Shown one piece after another: positions 24,101 to 38,000 of a DNA stretch of 64,000 nt. Under the pieces are notes generated by a model, which ran no database searches, was not told where the DNA came from, and worked only from the letters and a program-made list of their open reading frames with translations. The DNA lies in the NCBI GenBank assembly GCA_947561585.1, contig CANNZV010000258.1, positions 248,001 to 312,000 of the forward strand, written 5' to 3'. Numbering within the stretch: the stretch's first letter is position 1; each line of letters starts with the position of its first letter. This DNA is from Caprella mutica. Lineage: Eukaryota > Arthropoda > Malacostraca > Amphipoda > Caprellidae. The translations under genes and the position numbers were made by a program.

Positions 24101-26038
24101 TGGTTCGTTAAGTATAATTCATCCAAATTTGTGGGTTTTCATTGATGCTTTAAATTTAAATAAAGAAGAAAATCAAGCTATTGCTAAATTTCAACTTCAT
24201 CCTCAAAGTACTAAAATCCATCAAAAAAGAAAATACAGGGATGAGAATAAACATATCTTGAATGTGATCAGCAATTATGATGCAAATAATAAAATATCTT
24301 CTTTGAAGGCCGTTGCTCACAATATAAAATTTTGACTAAATTTCGCTAATTTTTATATCTCAAATCTGAAATATTGTTGCCTAGAGTTTGCAAATTTTTA
24401 ACATCATTTGATACTTTTTTGTTTTAAAATTGGCATTTCAATAATAATTCAATATTGTTTGTACTGCCAACAGAGAGAAACTGCTAACATTGTGTTACAG
24501 TTTAGTCTTGTTTCAGTGATTTTATTCATGAATGTTAACATTTTCTTTGCTATAATTTAGCAATGTTAGTTAATAGTTTGTTTTTCTATACTCTCTACAT
24601 GAGCAATTAAGATATTACCTATTTGTTTAAATTTGATTTTTTTTAATTGCGAAAATAATCACCACACTGAAAATTATATGATACTAAAAAATTTATTAAT
24701 TTCATATTTACTAGTCTTATTTGTAATTTTCAAAAAGTTATAATTATATCCCAAATTATATCTCTTTTATTTTCAATCGGTGGCGAATGGTCCGGAGACG
24801 AATTGACTGGGGACGAATTGTCGAAACTTCAAGACATTCTTTCAAATGTAGAATTCATGTGTTATTAGGTGATTACCCTATAATAGTTAGCATATAAATA
24901 GCAACTGCTTAATGCCTTAGGCAGTGAGTTAGCAGTAAAGCAGTTAGTATTGAGTAGGAGGTTGAGTGGCAGAGTGTATTGAAACTCTCACGGAGTGTTT
25001 AGTGTGAAGTGTATTGGCACCACTCAATTAGAGTGTATTGGCACCACTCACTTAGAGTGTATTGGCACCACTCACTTAGAGTGTGGTGGCCGCACTCACA
25101 GAGGTGGTATTAGTTACTTGTGTAATAAACACTCTCCCATCGGATCCTTATCAAGCCTGAGGATAAGGTTCCTATTCTATCAATACTCTATCAACTCTAA
25201 TTATGTCCATCACTGTACCGTGCTATATTATAATAAATAATATATACTCCCCAAACCCCTTTTACTGAGCCCTGTTTAATTATTATACATAAAAGGAATA
25301 GTTAATGTAGTACAGACTACAGTAGATGCGACACAGAATTTTTGGGGGTCTCTGGGTTATACCTTTCAGCGAAACTTTGAACACTTGGTATAAGAGATTC
25401 AATGGAATCTTCTTTTTCATTTTAAAACTCGAATTTGTGCAACACCCAAGAAAGAGAAAATCTTGGGTTCTAGGAATTTTCGCCGTGGGAAAATTTGCCG
25501 TCGGAATTTTCGCCGTCAGAATTTTCGAAGTTGGAAAATTCGCCCTTAGGAAAATTTGCCGTGAGGAATATTCGCCGTGAAGAAGAAATTATAGAGGACA
25601 TAACTATTCAAACACCTATAAGTATTGATAAAAAATATTGATAATTATAAAGTAAACCAATTTGTTAAATAACTATACGACTGAAAATTTTAGATAATTT
25701 TAGATTTTTTTATGAGAATTTATAATTGTAAATATTAATTGTAGGTGATTATGTAATATTGTATATCTGATAAAAACTAAGATTCCTAAAATTTATGTCA
25801 ACTGTTCATATATGCAATGTATATTTTAATCAGTAATCGTATAATTTTGTGTTACGAGAGGTCGCTGTGTAACATTTGAAGTGTTGGCTAAATAGTGGAA
25901 GCTAATTTCTTTGTTAAAAAAATGTTCAGTAAAGATGAGTAAGATCAATAGTGAGTGATAGTCAGCTGTGTTTTGGCTAATCCTAGTCGGTTCGCATCAC
26001 TTCCTCTCAAAAGTGTTGAGTGTTCCTGTGTGTTTCAT

Positions 26039-26070
<32 letters not shown>

Positions 26071-29000
26071 ATATTGTGAATTGAAAATAAAGCTTTTCTA
26101 ATTATTGTACTATTCTGAGTTATAGATGGCTTCATACAATTATACCTACCTAATTATTGTTTTTTCATTAATTCGGTATTACATTGTACGGTTTACCTCT
26201 TGAAATCTGAATTATTGTGCATGGCACAAATATTTCAAGGTAGTACACTGATAAGAATGCTACATTTAAAATATCTCTCTTTTGTGAGTGTATGCGGTCT
26301 CTATAAACCAAAATTCCATTCATTTCTATTTTAGAATCCATAAAAATCTTCGTTGCTGTGATTCAAACGTAATATGAGGAATAAATAGGAATATAATATG
26401 TTTAGTCATATATTATTATTTATATTATTTCCATATAGTTATTAACATACATAGAAATAAATATATTCAGTTATATTATTATTTAAATATTCACTAACGG
26501 CAAATTTTCCTAACGGCGAAATTTCCAACGGCGAAAATTCCGGCGGCAAAAATTCTGATGGCGAAATTTCCCACGGAAAAAGATCCCAGTCACCGAGATC
26601 TTTACTGTGTGCTGGCCAGGGATTTTCTGCTCTTCTGCTCATGAATCGCCTCGAAACTTTTGAGAAAATCTAGAGCTGCATTTGTTCAATGTGGTGGAGC
26701 GCGGTTTTGCATCCACCAAAGTGAAGAACGAGTTGCAGAATGGTGCAGTATGTGCCAAATAGTGGGTGCTAGTTTGGTATGCGATATGTGAGTTTTATAT
26801 GATCTGATAATGCATTAGTATTTCTATTTTAATCTGATATTTTTTCATTTTAAATATATGTGATACAAAACAAACAATATAGACGAGACATATCTTGTAT
26901 AATATTGTCACAATGCATTCAAAGTTAAAAAAAATCATATATTAATTGCCTATTTCACTTTATATTCATATAAGTTCAAAAGGAAGTAATTTATATACAA
27001 ATATTTTCTTGAAGTATTTCCATACTAAGGCTTTGCATATGTAAATGGTATATAATTATTTAAGGAAATAAAATATTATATGTACGTAATATGTCGTGGC
27101 CGGTAAATTCCACCGCGGAAAGTTCCACCAGGAAGATTCCACCGGCGTTAAATGCAAGATGTGGAAAATTCCACCGCAGAATATTCTACCATTTTGAAAA
27201 AAATATACAAATAAACAGTATAAATAAACAGTTTATTTTAAAATGTATTTCCAAGTCTAGGCAATTGGTAATTGTAAATGAATAAGTCTTCTTTTTAAAT
27301 ATAAAACAATTAATAATCCATCATATCGGCATTAAATATTTAAATGGTTAATAGTGACAGAATATGACGCTGGTATTGGAACACCAACCTGTGGCAACTC
27401 TGCTAAATTTAAAGCTTTTTGAATCTATCAGCAGACACACTAAAGTTCGGATTTTAATATTTGATACAAAAAATAAATTTTGTTCGTTTTCATTATTGAA
27501 AAGGTTAATTAATATTAAGCAGCAATATGACAGGCATGTTTTTAACGTCTATTTCTTTAGAGTCAATTTAAATCAGAGACCTGCTGAACCGCATTTATAT
27601 TAGGATGTTCCATATCAAAAGAAACTCTATACGTGTTATGATTTATATATCTTATGTGAATTTAGAAGTTATGATTTTTATTCGTGTGTCTGTGGCTTCA
27701 GGTCGAAGTTAATTAATGTACCGCAATTTTCCTACTTAACTCTACGTTCGAAATTTAGTTGAAACGCATTAGATTTAAACTTTATTTTGTAATTGTTTCA
27801 AAAGAGATTATTAAACAGTTACAAAGAGTTTCATTTTGGTAATTTTTCTTTTTATATTCAAATATATCGATACTAATTTAACATTCTATTTCAGTACGTA
27901 TCAAATTTATACATTAATTCTACCTTTTATCGTCGCTGTTTAAATTGAAATATATATTGGTGCATTTAAAAACTTGGATGTATATATATAAAAAATTTAA
28001 GTTACCAACAAAATATTATCCTTAATTTCAGTATCAACATATATATGTTTAAAGGAAAATCAAACGGAATCTAAATTGTTGGTCACTGAGGCAGTGGAAA
28101 TAAATTGTTGAATTTTCACGATATAAATGTTATCAAAAATTTAATTGATTCATATTCAAAAGATCGTTTGATCTGTCTATCATTTCGTATGTTCGCCTTA
28201 GCTTATCTCGTAGTTCTTGACTTAACATAACATATTCTTATAATTTCTTTAATTTCTAACTAATGATATGTTGTTCGGTTACCACAAAAAAAAATTCTTT
28301 AAATCAGTTAATATTAATTGTTTTACCTTCTGTAAATGAAATCCAATGTTATGCGGTTTTTTTCCGGCGGTGGAATATTCCGTGGTGGAACTTACAAACG
28401 GTGGAACTTACCTGGTGGAACTTTCTGTGGTGGGATTTTCTGCGGGGGAATTTACCTAGAACTGTATTATGTATCTCGTATACCTACCTACCTGTATGTA
28501 TCCTTTATATTTGCTAATAAATTCTAAACGGGTCGCATGCCAAACCAGCAAATGACGCTCAGATCGCATACCAAACTAGCACCAAATAATGTCCTTGAGA
28601 AATCTGAGATATAAAACACCATTAACCGATGAAAAGTTGCCATCCTTGTCAAGAAATGCATGAACGATTAAAACCATATCTTTAATAATGGCAACAAAGA
28701 TATTACCTTAACATCATACTTATCATTTATTCCGTTAATATTTCGAGGATTTTCATTAGTCTACACTCCGTTGTTTTTCGATGGAGGCAAAGGAACTTCT
28801 CATTGGATGGTAAAATCCACTGAAAAAACTGTCTTCTCTGTGCTTTGGGGACATCATGCAGTTAATGGTTGAAATGAAAAGTAATGATAAAAACGAAACC
28901 GAAATTAATGTCTGACGATCCTTCACACCGGAGTTTTGGTAGGTAAAATCTGCTGAGAAGCTTTTCTGAGAGAGCAACTGGGGATTTCATCTAAGAAACT

Positions 29001-32000
29001 CTTCACCTCCTGAATCACTGCTTCTGTTCTTTTTGGTTTTGTTTTCATTTGTTTTTTTTTTCTTGTGAATGGAATCAGTCTCAATAAATAGACCACGAAG
29101 CCACCCATCCACTCATCTTGAGTGAAGCAGGAATTTTCGGCGTACTGTTGATGGAGAAGGTGTTTTTGAAAACTACAGAGTACAGGACGATCCATTTCTT
29201 CTAAAATTCAGAAACATTTTTAAGGTTGAAGATAAATGCTAATATTACAGGGTGCGGAGAAAGTCGCCGATCATATAAAAATGTTAATGAAATGAGTTGT
29301 GATGGATGAAATAAAACAAAAATTATCACACAATATCTCAATAAACCCATTTAACAGTTCTACCAATTATTTTTCAATATGACCACCATTGACGGCGATT
29401 ACTCTCTCGAGTCAAAGACTGAAGCTCTTTACTGTGACTGTGGCACAGAACGTTTCGTGAGGAATTTTGGCCCATTGTCGCTCGAGGAACCTCTTCAAAG
29501 TTTCCGTACTATCATGAGCTGTAGAGCACGCTTCCTTCTCCAAGATGGACCACACAAAATAGTCCAGAGGGTTGCATGTTTGTCATTTTGAAGGGGGACA
29601 ACTTGAGGTCTTCTTTGACGTTGGTTCTCACACTTTTTTCGCCGATATCCATACTCTTAGTCTTCTTTCTCATGCTTCGCTTGGGATTCCTCCTTATCCG
29701 CTCCCTAATGGCTTTTATTTTAGTTGGAGTGCTTGCAGTTCGAGGTCGTCCACACCTGGGTCGATCACCTGTTGTCTCCAGTTCTTGGTAGCATTTAACA
29801 GCATCTCTAACAGTCGATTTCAGTGCTTTTAACAGCTTAACAATCTCTGGGTTTGTCTTCCCTGCGCAGTGTAGCTGAATAATAGCCTCACGTTGACTCA
29901 TTTTTACAAAAGACAATGTAAATTTATTAAAATTTAGACCTGGAACATTAAAGTTTATGATTATAGGAAGAGAATGAGATATAAATGGATAAATTTAGTA
30001 AATAAATAACATGTTTAATTTAAAAAATAAAATTTGATCAAGGACTTTCTCCGCACCCTGTAATAGGGTGATAAAAATCCACTCTCCATGAACAAAATGA
30101 CTTTTACATAATACGACTTGAATCATTTTAAGTTTTTCCATTTCGCAATTTGAAAATAATGCTTCTGACAGAACACATTATAAGCATGTTCAAAACAATT
30201 AAAATAATCAAATAACTGACTCTTCTTCAAGTCTTAGGATTAATCCGTGAATTTTTTTCGAACAACCTAAAAAAATTTAAACAAAAAATATTGGTTGAAC
30301 TAAGGGTGGGGCGTAAGTTTGGAAGCAATTTTTCAAACATTAATATAATTCTTAAAAATAAGTTCATAAGTAGGTGATAGGGTTTGAACTATAGTAGAGA
30401 CACTACATTATGACGTGGCAGTGTTATTTTTTACAAAAATTTAGTCAATTCAAAAATGTTAGACAAAAGAGAAGCCATTATTGCTCTACACCGTGCCGGG
30501 AAGTCAGATTCCGTCATTTCAAAGACTCTCTCAATAGCGAGATCGACTGTTTGGAAGTGTGTGAAGCGTTTTAATGAGAGAGGAGACTTGACTGATCGTC
30601 CAAGAAGTGGTAGACCACGCTCACAACGCACCAAACAACTGATAAAATGTGCCCGAGAGAAGATCAGGAGGAACCCGAAAAGGTCAATACGATTGTTAGC
30701 CAAAACAGCTAATGTGAGTCCCAGAACAATGAGAAGAGTTGTCAAAGAAGACCTAAAGATGTCCTCTTTCACCCTCCAAAGAGACAGACTCTGTCAGAAG
30801 CTGTAAAGAAAAAGAGATTGGAGAGAAGCAAAGCACTTCTGAGAGAATTGAAGTCTGGCACGGCTGGTGAAATTATTTGGTCTGACGAAAAAAATTTCAC
30901 AGTGGAAATGGCTCACAACCGGAGGAATGACAGAATAATTGGTAAAAGTGCAAAAGACATCCCATACAACCAAAAAACTGTCCACAGAACCATGAAACCT
31001 GCTTCAGTAATGGTCTGGGCCGCCGTTTCAGAAACTTGGAGATCTTCTTTAAGTTTTGTGGAACAAGGCGCCAAAATCAATGCTAAATGTTATATTGAGA
31101 ATATTTTGACACCAATGTTAGAGTCAGCTAAGGATCACTTCGGTAATGACACTCTATGGACATTTCAGCAAGACGGCGCGACTTCACATACTACAAATGT
31201 CACTCAAAACTGGTGCCATGACCATCTTCCACGGTTTTGGTCCAAAGAAATGTGGCCTCATTGCTCCCCAGATCTTAATCCTATGGACTTTTCGGTATGG
31301 TCCATTCTTGAATCAAAAGCCTGTGGTAAATTCCAGCGCAGTGTGGATGATTTAAAGCGTTCGCTCCAGAGATCTTGGAAGGAAATTTCACAAGAACAGT
31401 TGCGTGCCGCAGTAGGAGGAGTTCGGAGGAGATTTGAGGCTATTATTAAAAACAAGGGGGACATTTTGAATAAATTTATCATTTTTGAATTCTTAAAACT
31501 CTTATGTAATAATACATAACTGTAAATTATTAAATATATTTTTCGTTGGATTATAATATGCACTTTCATTTGCTTCCAAACTTATGCCCCACCCTTAGAA
31601 TCACATCTTTGGATTAAAGGCATAAAATGTAGAAGAAGAAATTGCAAGGAATGAATGTAAAAACTTGAATGTAAAATTTTGATGTTTGATGAATGTTTAT
31701 GACCCTTCCGAAAGCAGTCATCTTTTCGAGCCTTTTTAATCAAATATTCATATATAGTTTTCAATTATTGAGATTCTTAATCGTATAGCAACGTTTTTTG
31801 CTCATTGGCAATTTATTTTATATTACAGTTCGGTACCAGAAACTATCTTTAGTATTTTTACGATTTTTAAGCTCTTGAATATGAAATCCAGGTAGCAAAA
31901 AAAGTGGATATGATCCAGGCAATTTACCGAATTGTACGATCTCGAGAGTGGGCTGCGCGTTTTCAACCCTGTAACGCACAGAGTGCATATAAAAGACCCG

Positions 32001-35000
32001 GTCCGTTTTGAAATATTGTTGCATAATTTAAAATATAATTAACTTGGAGCCCGGGTGAAGTACAACCGGAAGTACATCCGCTGGTGTGTCACATTTTTTG
32101 TCACCCTAGCAACATCACTTATAGGAATGTTAGCTAATTTTGGTGTGAATCAAAATGTGCAAGTATTTCATACGAACTCTAGATTTTCGCATGGTAATAA
32201 AATGTTGTAAAACTAAATAGAAACAAAACATGGGCATTGTTCTCCCTTTCACATAAATACGTCAAAGAAAAGTAAACTTCGGATTACCAGCAACTTAAGA
32301 CAAATTATTTCTATATTTTAACCTCTTTGGCTCTCTGGACATTCCAGGGTTATAAACACGCAGCGCACTCTCGAGATTGCGCAATTCTGTAAATTTCATC
32401 GAACAATTTATCCTGAAAAAATGCATACTTAATTTATAAGATATAGTTTTTTTCTAATCATTAACCAAATGACCTGTATCCATCGGACATTATTTAAACT
32501 ATATTTTAAGCTAGATGACGTGTACTGTAGAGTGCATGCTTTCGCTGCCGCTTATATATGAAATGATCATCCATTTATCATTAATGACCTTGACCTCTGC
32601 AGTTCGCTCTCAAAATCTGATAAACTGGTTCCTGGATAATGACTAATTGTCTCACAAATTTCAGGGCAATTTAGTTGAATACCTTGTGAGTTATTGAGTT
32701 CTAAATGACCTTGACCTTTGACCTTTAACCCGATCGCTCTCAAAATCTAACCTTTGGTTCCTTGATAATGACTAATCGTTCCACTAAATTTCAGGCACAT
32801 TGGTTCAATAATTTTGAGTTATGCAAATAACAAGATTACATTAAACTATATTAGATAATACATATTAAACATGCATTTACTCTCTCACGCCAAGACATAT
32901 TATATACCATTTACAGTTCTAATTGATCCAAATGAAAAAATATTTGATCCAAGTGAAATTGAATTTGATCCAAGTGAAATAATATTTGATCCAAGTGAAA
33001 TTGAATATTTTATCATCTCGATACCTTACATTTTGTGTCTTTGTCTGATGGTTGGCTGGTTGAAAGAAAAAAACCACAATAAAGAATATAACTCCAAGAT
33101 TTATTTGATTTCATAGTTAATTTCATTTTCCATTTATACCGAGAATTAAAATATAATTTATAAAAACAGTAAACTGAAGAAAATATTGCCACAGTTAGTG
33201 CAAGGATTCAAGAATCGTCACAAAGTGAAAGAAAGATGGAAGCAGAACTGGAAATAAATAGAGAAAGCATTCGACAACTTTTAAAGAATGATCTTCATTT
33301 GAATGAAAAGTACAGCTTTCAAATAATGGTAAAGAAGATTGCAATTTTATGGATATTTTTGAGATCCTCACGGACGTTCAAGCAGAGTACACAGTAACAC
33401 CTTCTACGTATATTGATAAGTTAAACATCATGTTGACTGGCGACATTCACCCTGACCGTTTTTTTCAACAAGACGGAGCAGCAGATCACAACTCATTGAG
33501 AGCACAAAATTTGCTAACAAATTGATTTGAAACCCACATCATCCCTCAACGTATAGATTTCCCTTAGCCAATCACTTAATATTTTGAGGGTATGTAAAGG
33601 AGAATGTTTACTGAACAAAGGCAGATACTTTTGAAAACATGAAGAATATTGTCAAGTATCCAAGAAGTTATTTCACCAAGGAATCATGATACCCTTGGTG
33701 CGACGATAGCGAATTTTGAGAAACATATAAATTTGCGTATTGAGCAGCTGCGAGGGCATTTTTAGCATTTGCTATAGACTAAATAAATCTCAAAGATATC
33801 TTCTATCTGTCTATCATGTGGTTTTCATTTCATCTTTCTAAGTGTACTACATTTTGAGTTATACGCGTTTACTTTCATCCCTCTTTTTTTGTGTCATACT
33901 GTATAATAAATATTTATATAATTTATTAGAGATTATGATGGGCCTATCATAATCTCTCATTGCCACTTTTATCTTTCATTATCCACCATAATCCTTAATT
34001 GTCAATCATAATCCATTATTGCCCACCATAATCCTTTATTGCCCACCATAATCCTTTATTGTCAATCATAATCCATTATTGCCCACCATAATCCTTTATT
34101 GCCCACCATAATCCTTTATTGTCCACCATAATCCTTTACTGCCCACCATAATCCTTTATTGCACACCATAATCCTTTATTGCCCACCATAATCCCTTATT
34201 GCCCACCATAATCCTTTACTGCCAACCATAATCCTTTATTGCCCACCGTATCCTTTATTGCACACCATAATCCTTTATTGCCCACCATAATCCTTTATTG
34301 CCCACCATAATCCTTTACTGCCAACCATAATCCTTTATTGCCCACCGTATCCTTTATTGCACACCATAATCCTTTATTGCCCACCATAATCCATTATTGC
34401 CCACCATAATCCTTTATTGTCCACCATAATCCTTTATTGCCCACCATAATCCTTCATTGCCCAAATTAATCCTTCATTATCCACCATAATCTTTCATTGC
34501 CCACCATAATCCTTCATTATCCACCATAATCTTTCATTGTCCACCATAATCTTTCATTACCCACCATAATTTTTCATTTTCCACCATAATCTTTCATTGC
34601 ACACCATAATCTTTCATTGTCCACCATAATCTTTCATTGCCCACCATAATCTTTCATTACCCATCACCATCATAATCTTTCATAACCCACCATAATATTT
34701 CATTGCCCACCATATCTTTCATTGTCGACCATTTTCTTTAATTGCCCACCATAATCTTTCATTGCCCACCATATATAATCTTTCATTGCGTACCATAATA
34801 ATCTATCATTGCCCACCATAATCTTTCATTGTCCACCATAATCTTTCATTTCCCGCCATAATCTTTCATTGCACACCATAATCTTTCATTGTCCACCATA
34901 ATCTTTCATTGCCCACCATAATCTTTCATTACCCATGATAATCTTTCATAGCCCACCATAATATTTCATTGCTCACCATATCTTTCATTGTCCACCATTT

Positions 35001-38000
35001 TCTTTAATTGCCCACCATAATCTTTCATTGCCCACCATATATAATCTTTCATTGCCCACCATAATAATCTACCATTGCCAACTAAAATAATCTTTCATTG
35101 CCTACCATAATAATTTATCATTGCCCACCATATCCCAAGCAACACAAGTTAATGGGGCCCATGTTGGCACTAGGTGTACAAATCGTATTGGTACTGTCTG
35201 GTTTTTTTTTGCAAAATGGGCCAACATGGTGACAGCATGGGCTGTTATGTAGAAACCATCTTGTCCCAAGATGTTGTCAATATGTTAATCAGATTCAGCT
35301 ATTTAAAGTTGACAGGTTATATAGTAATCAGGTTGGGCCAATATGGTAATTCCTTGGGACGGATTCGCCACATTGAACCGACCTTCTACCAAGGTAACAT
35401 TCCATGAGAATAGAAAACCACATTATCCCCATGTAATTTCTAGGCTACTTTTCAGTCTGCCATCTCTTGCCCATCTAACCATCAAGTACCCATGTTGGCA
35501 CAATGTGTCATGGTTGCTTGGGTAATAATCTATCACTGCCAACCAAAATAATCTATCATTGCCTAGCATAATAATATATCATTGCCCACCATAATAATAT
35601 ATCATTGCCCACCATAATAATATATCATTGCCCACCATAATAATCTATCATTGCCCACCATAATAATATATCATTGCCCACCATAATAATCTACATTGCC
35701 CACCATAATAATCTACATTGCCCACCATAATAATCTACATTGCCCACCATAATAATCTATCATTGCCCACCATAATAATATATCATTGCCCACCATAATA
35801 ATATATCATTGCCCACCATAATAATATATCATTGCCCACCATAATAATCTATCATTGCCCACCATAATAATATATCATTGCCCACCATAATAATATATCA
35901 TTGCCCACACCATAATAATATATCATTGCCCACCATAATAATATATCATTGCCCACCATAATAATCTATCATTGCCCACCATAATAATCTATCATTGCCC
36001 ACCATAATAATATATCATTGCCCACCATAATAATATATCATTGCCCACCATAATAATATATCATTGCCCACACCATAATAATCTATCATTGCCCACCATA
36101 ATAATATATCATTGCCCACCATAATAATATATCATTGCCCACACCATAATAATCTATCATTGCCCACCATAATAATATATCATTGCCCACCATAATAATA
36201 TATCATTGCCCACACCATAATAATATATCATTGCCCACCATAATAATATATCATTGCCCACCATAATAATCTATCATTGCCCACCATAATAATCTATCAT
36301 TGCCCACCATAATAATATATCATTGCCCACCATAATAATATATCATTGCCCACACCATAATAATCTATCATTGCCCACCATAATAATATATCATTGCCCA
36401 CCATAATAATATATCATTGCCCACACCATAATAATCTATCATTGCCCACCATAATAATATATCATTGCCCACCATAATAATATATCATTGCCCACCATAA
36501 TAATATATCATTGCCCACCATAATAATATATCATTGCCCACACCATAATAATCTATCATTGCCCACCATAATAATATATCATTGCCCACCATAATAATAT
36601 ATCATTGCCCACCATAATAATATATCATTGCCCACCATAATAATCTATCATTGCCCACCATAATAATATATCATTGCCCACCATAATAATATATCATTGC
36701 CCACCATAATAATATATCATTGCCCACCATAATAATCTACATTGCCCACCATAATAATCTACATTGCCCACCATAATAATCTATCATTGCCCACCATAAT
36801 AATATATCATTGCCCACCATAATAATATATCATTGCCCACCATAATAATATATCATTGCCCACCATAATAATCTATCATTGCCCACCATAATAATATATC
36901 ATTGCCCACCATAATAATATATCATTGCCCACACCATAATAATATATCATTGCCCACCATAATAATATATCATTGCCCACCATAATAATCTATCATTGCC
37001 CACCATAATAATCTATCATTGCCCACCATAATAATATATCATTGCCCACCATAATAATATATCATTGCCCACACCATAATAATCTATCATTGCCCACCAT
37101 AATAATATATCATTGCCCACCATAATAATATATCATTGCCCACACCATAATAATCTATCATTGCCCACCATAATAATATATCATTGCCAACCATAATAAT
37201 ATATCATTGCCCACACCATAATAATATATCATTGCCCACCATAATAATATATCATTGCCCACCATAATAATCTATCATTGCCCACCATAATAATCTATCA
37301 TTGCCCACCATAATAATATATCATTGCCCACCATAATAATATATCATTGCCCACCATAATAATATATCATTGCCCACACCATAATAATCTATCATTGCCC
37401 ACCATAATAATATATCATTGCCCACCATAATAATATATCATTGCCCACACCATAATAATCTATCATTGCCCACCATAATAATATATCATTGCCCACCATA
37501 ATAATATATCATTGCCCACCATAATAATATATCATTGCCCACACCATAATAATCTATCATTGCCCACCATAATAATATATCATTGCCCACCATAATAATA
37601 TATCATTGCCCACCATAATAATATATCATTGCCCACCATAATAATCTATCATTGCCCACCATAATAATATATCATTGCCCACCATAATAATATATCATTG
37701 CCCACCATAATAATATATCATTGCCCACACCATAATAATCTATCATTGCCCACCATAATAATATATCATTGCCCACCATAATAATATATCATTGCCCACA
37801 CCATAATAATCTATCATTGCCCACCATAATAATCTATCATTGCCCACCATATTGGTAATACTAACCAGAGTAGTCCAGGTGTTCATTGCTCTCCCTATTT
37901 CTGCATAGACATGTTTGTTTGTGAGCAACTCCTGAAAGAGAAAATAAAAGATAGTACCATGCTTAGAAACTTAACAGCTAGTTATTAACCTGCCTTATGG

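Larger units (their letters stand above)
28740..30260 (-). mobile_element. Older Tc1-like relic interrupted by the nested 813-bp element
   Basis: Minus-strand fragments (28756-29195) read [17 protein letters not shown] and similar pieces homologous to the relic at 22380-23440 ([10 protein letters not shown]). The flank 30063-30200 continues the same homology in reverse, ending with a stretch equivalent to 22210-22380. The two halves are therefore one element split at a TA. Many stops and frameshifts make it inactive. Confidence 0.6.

Noticed and set aside
33947..37851. Regular short repeats resembling a CRISPR array
   Set aside because: Units are head-to-tail with no unique spacers, the genome is clearly eukaryotic, and no cas-like gene exists.
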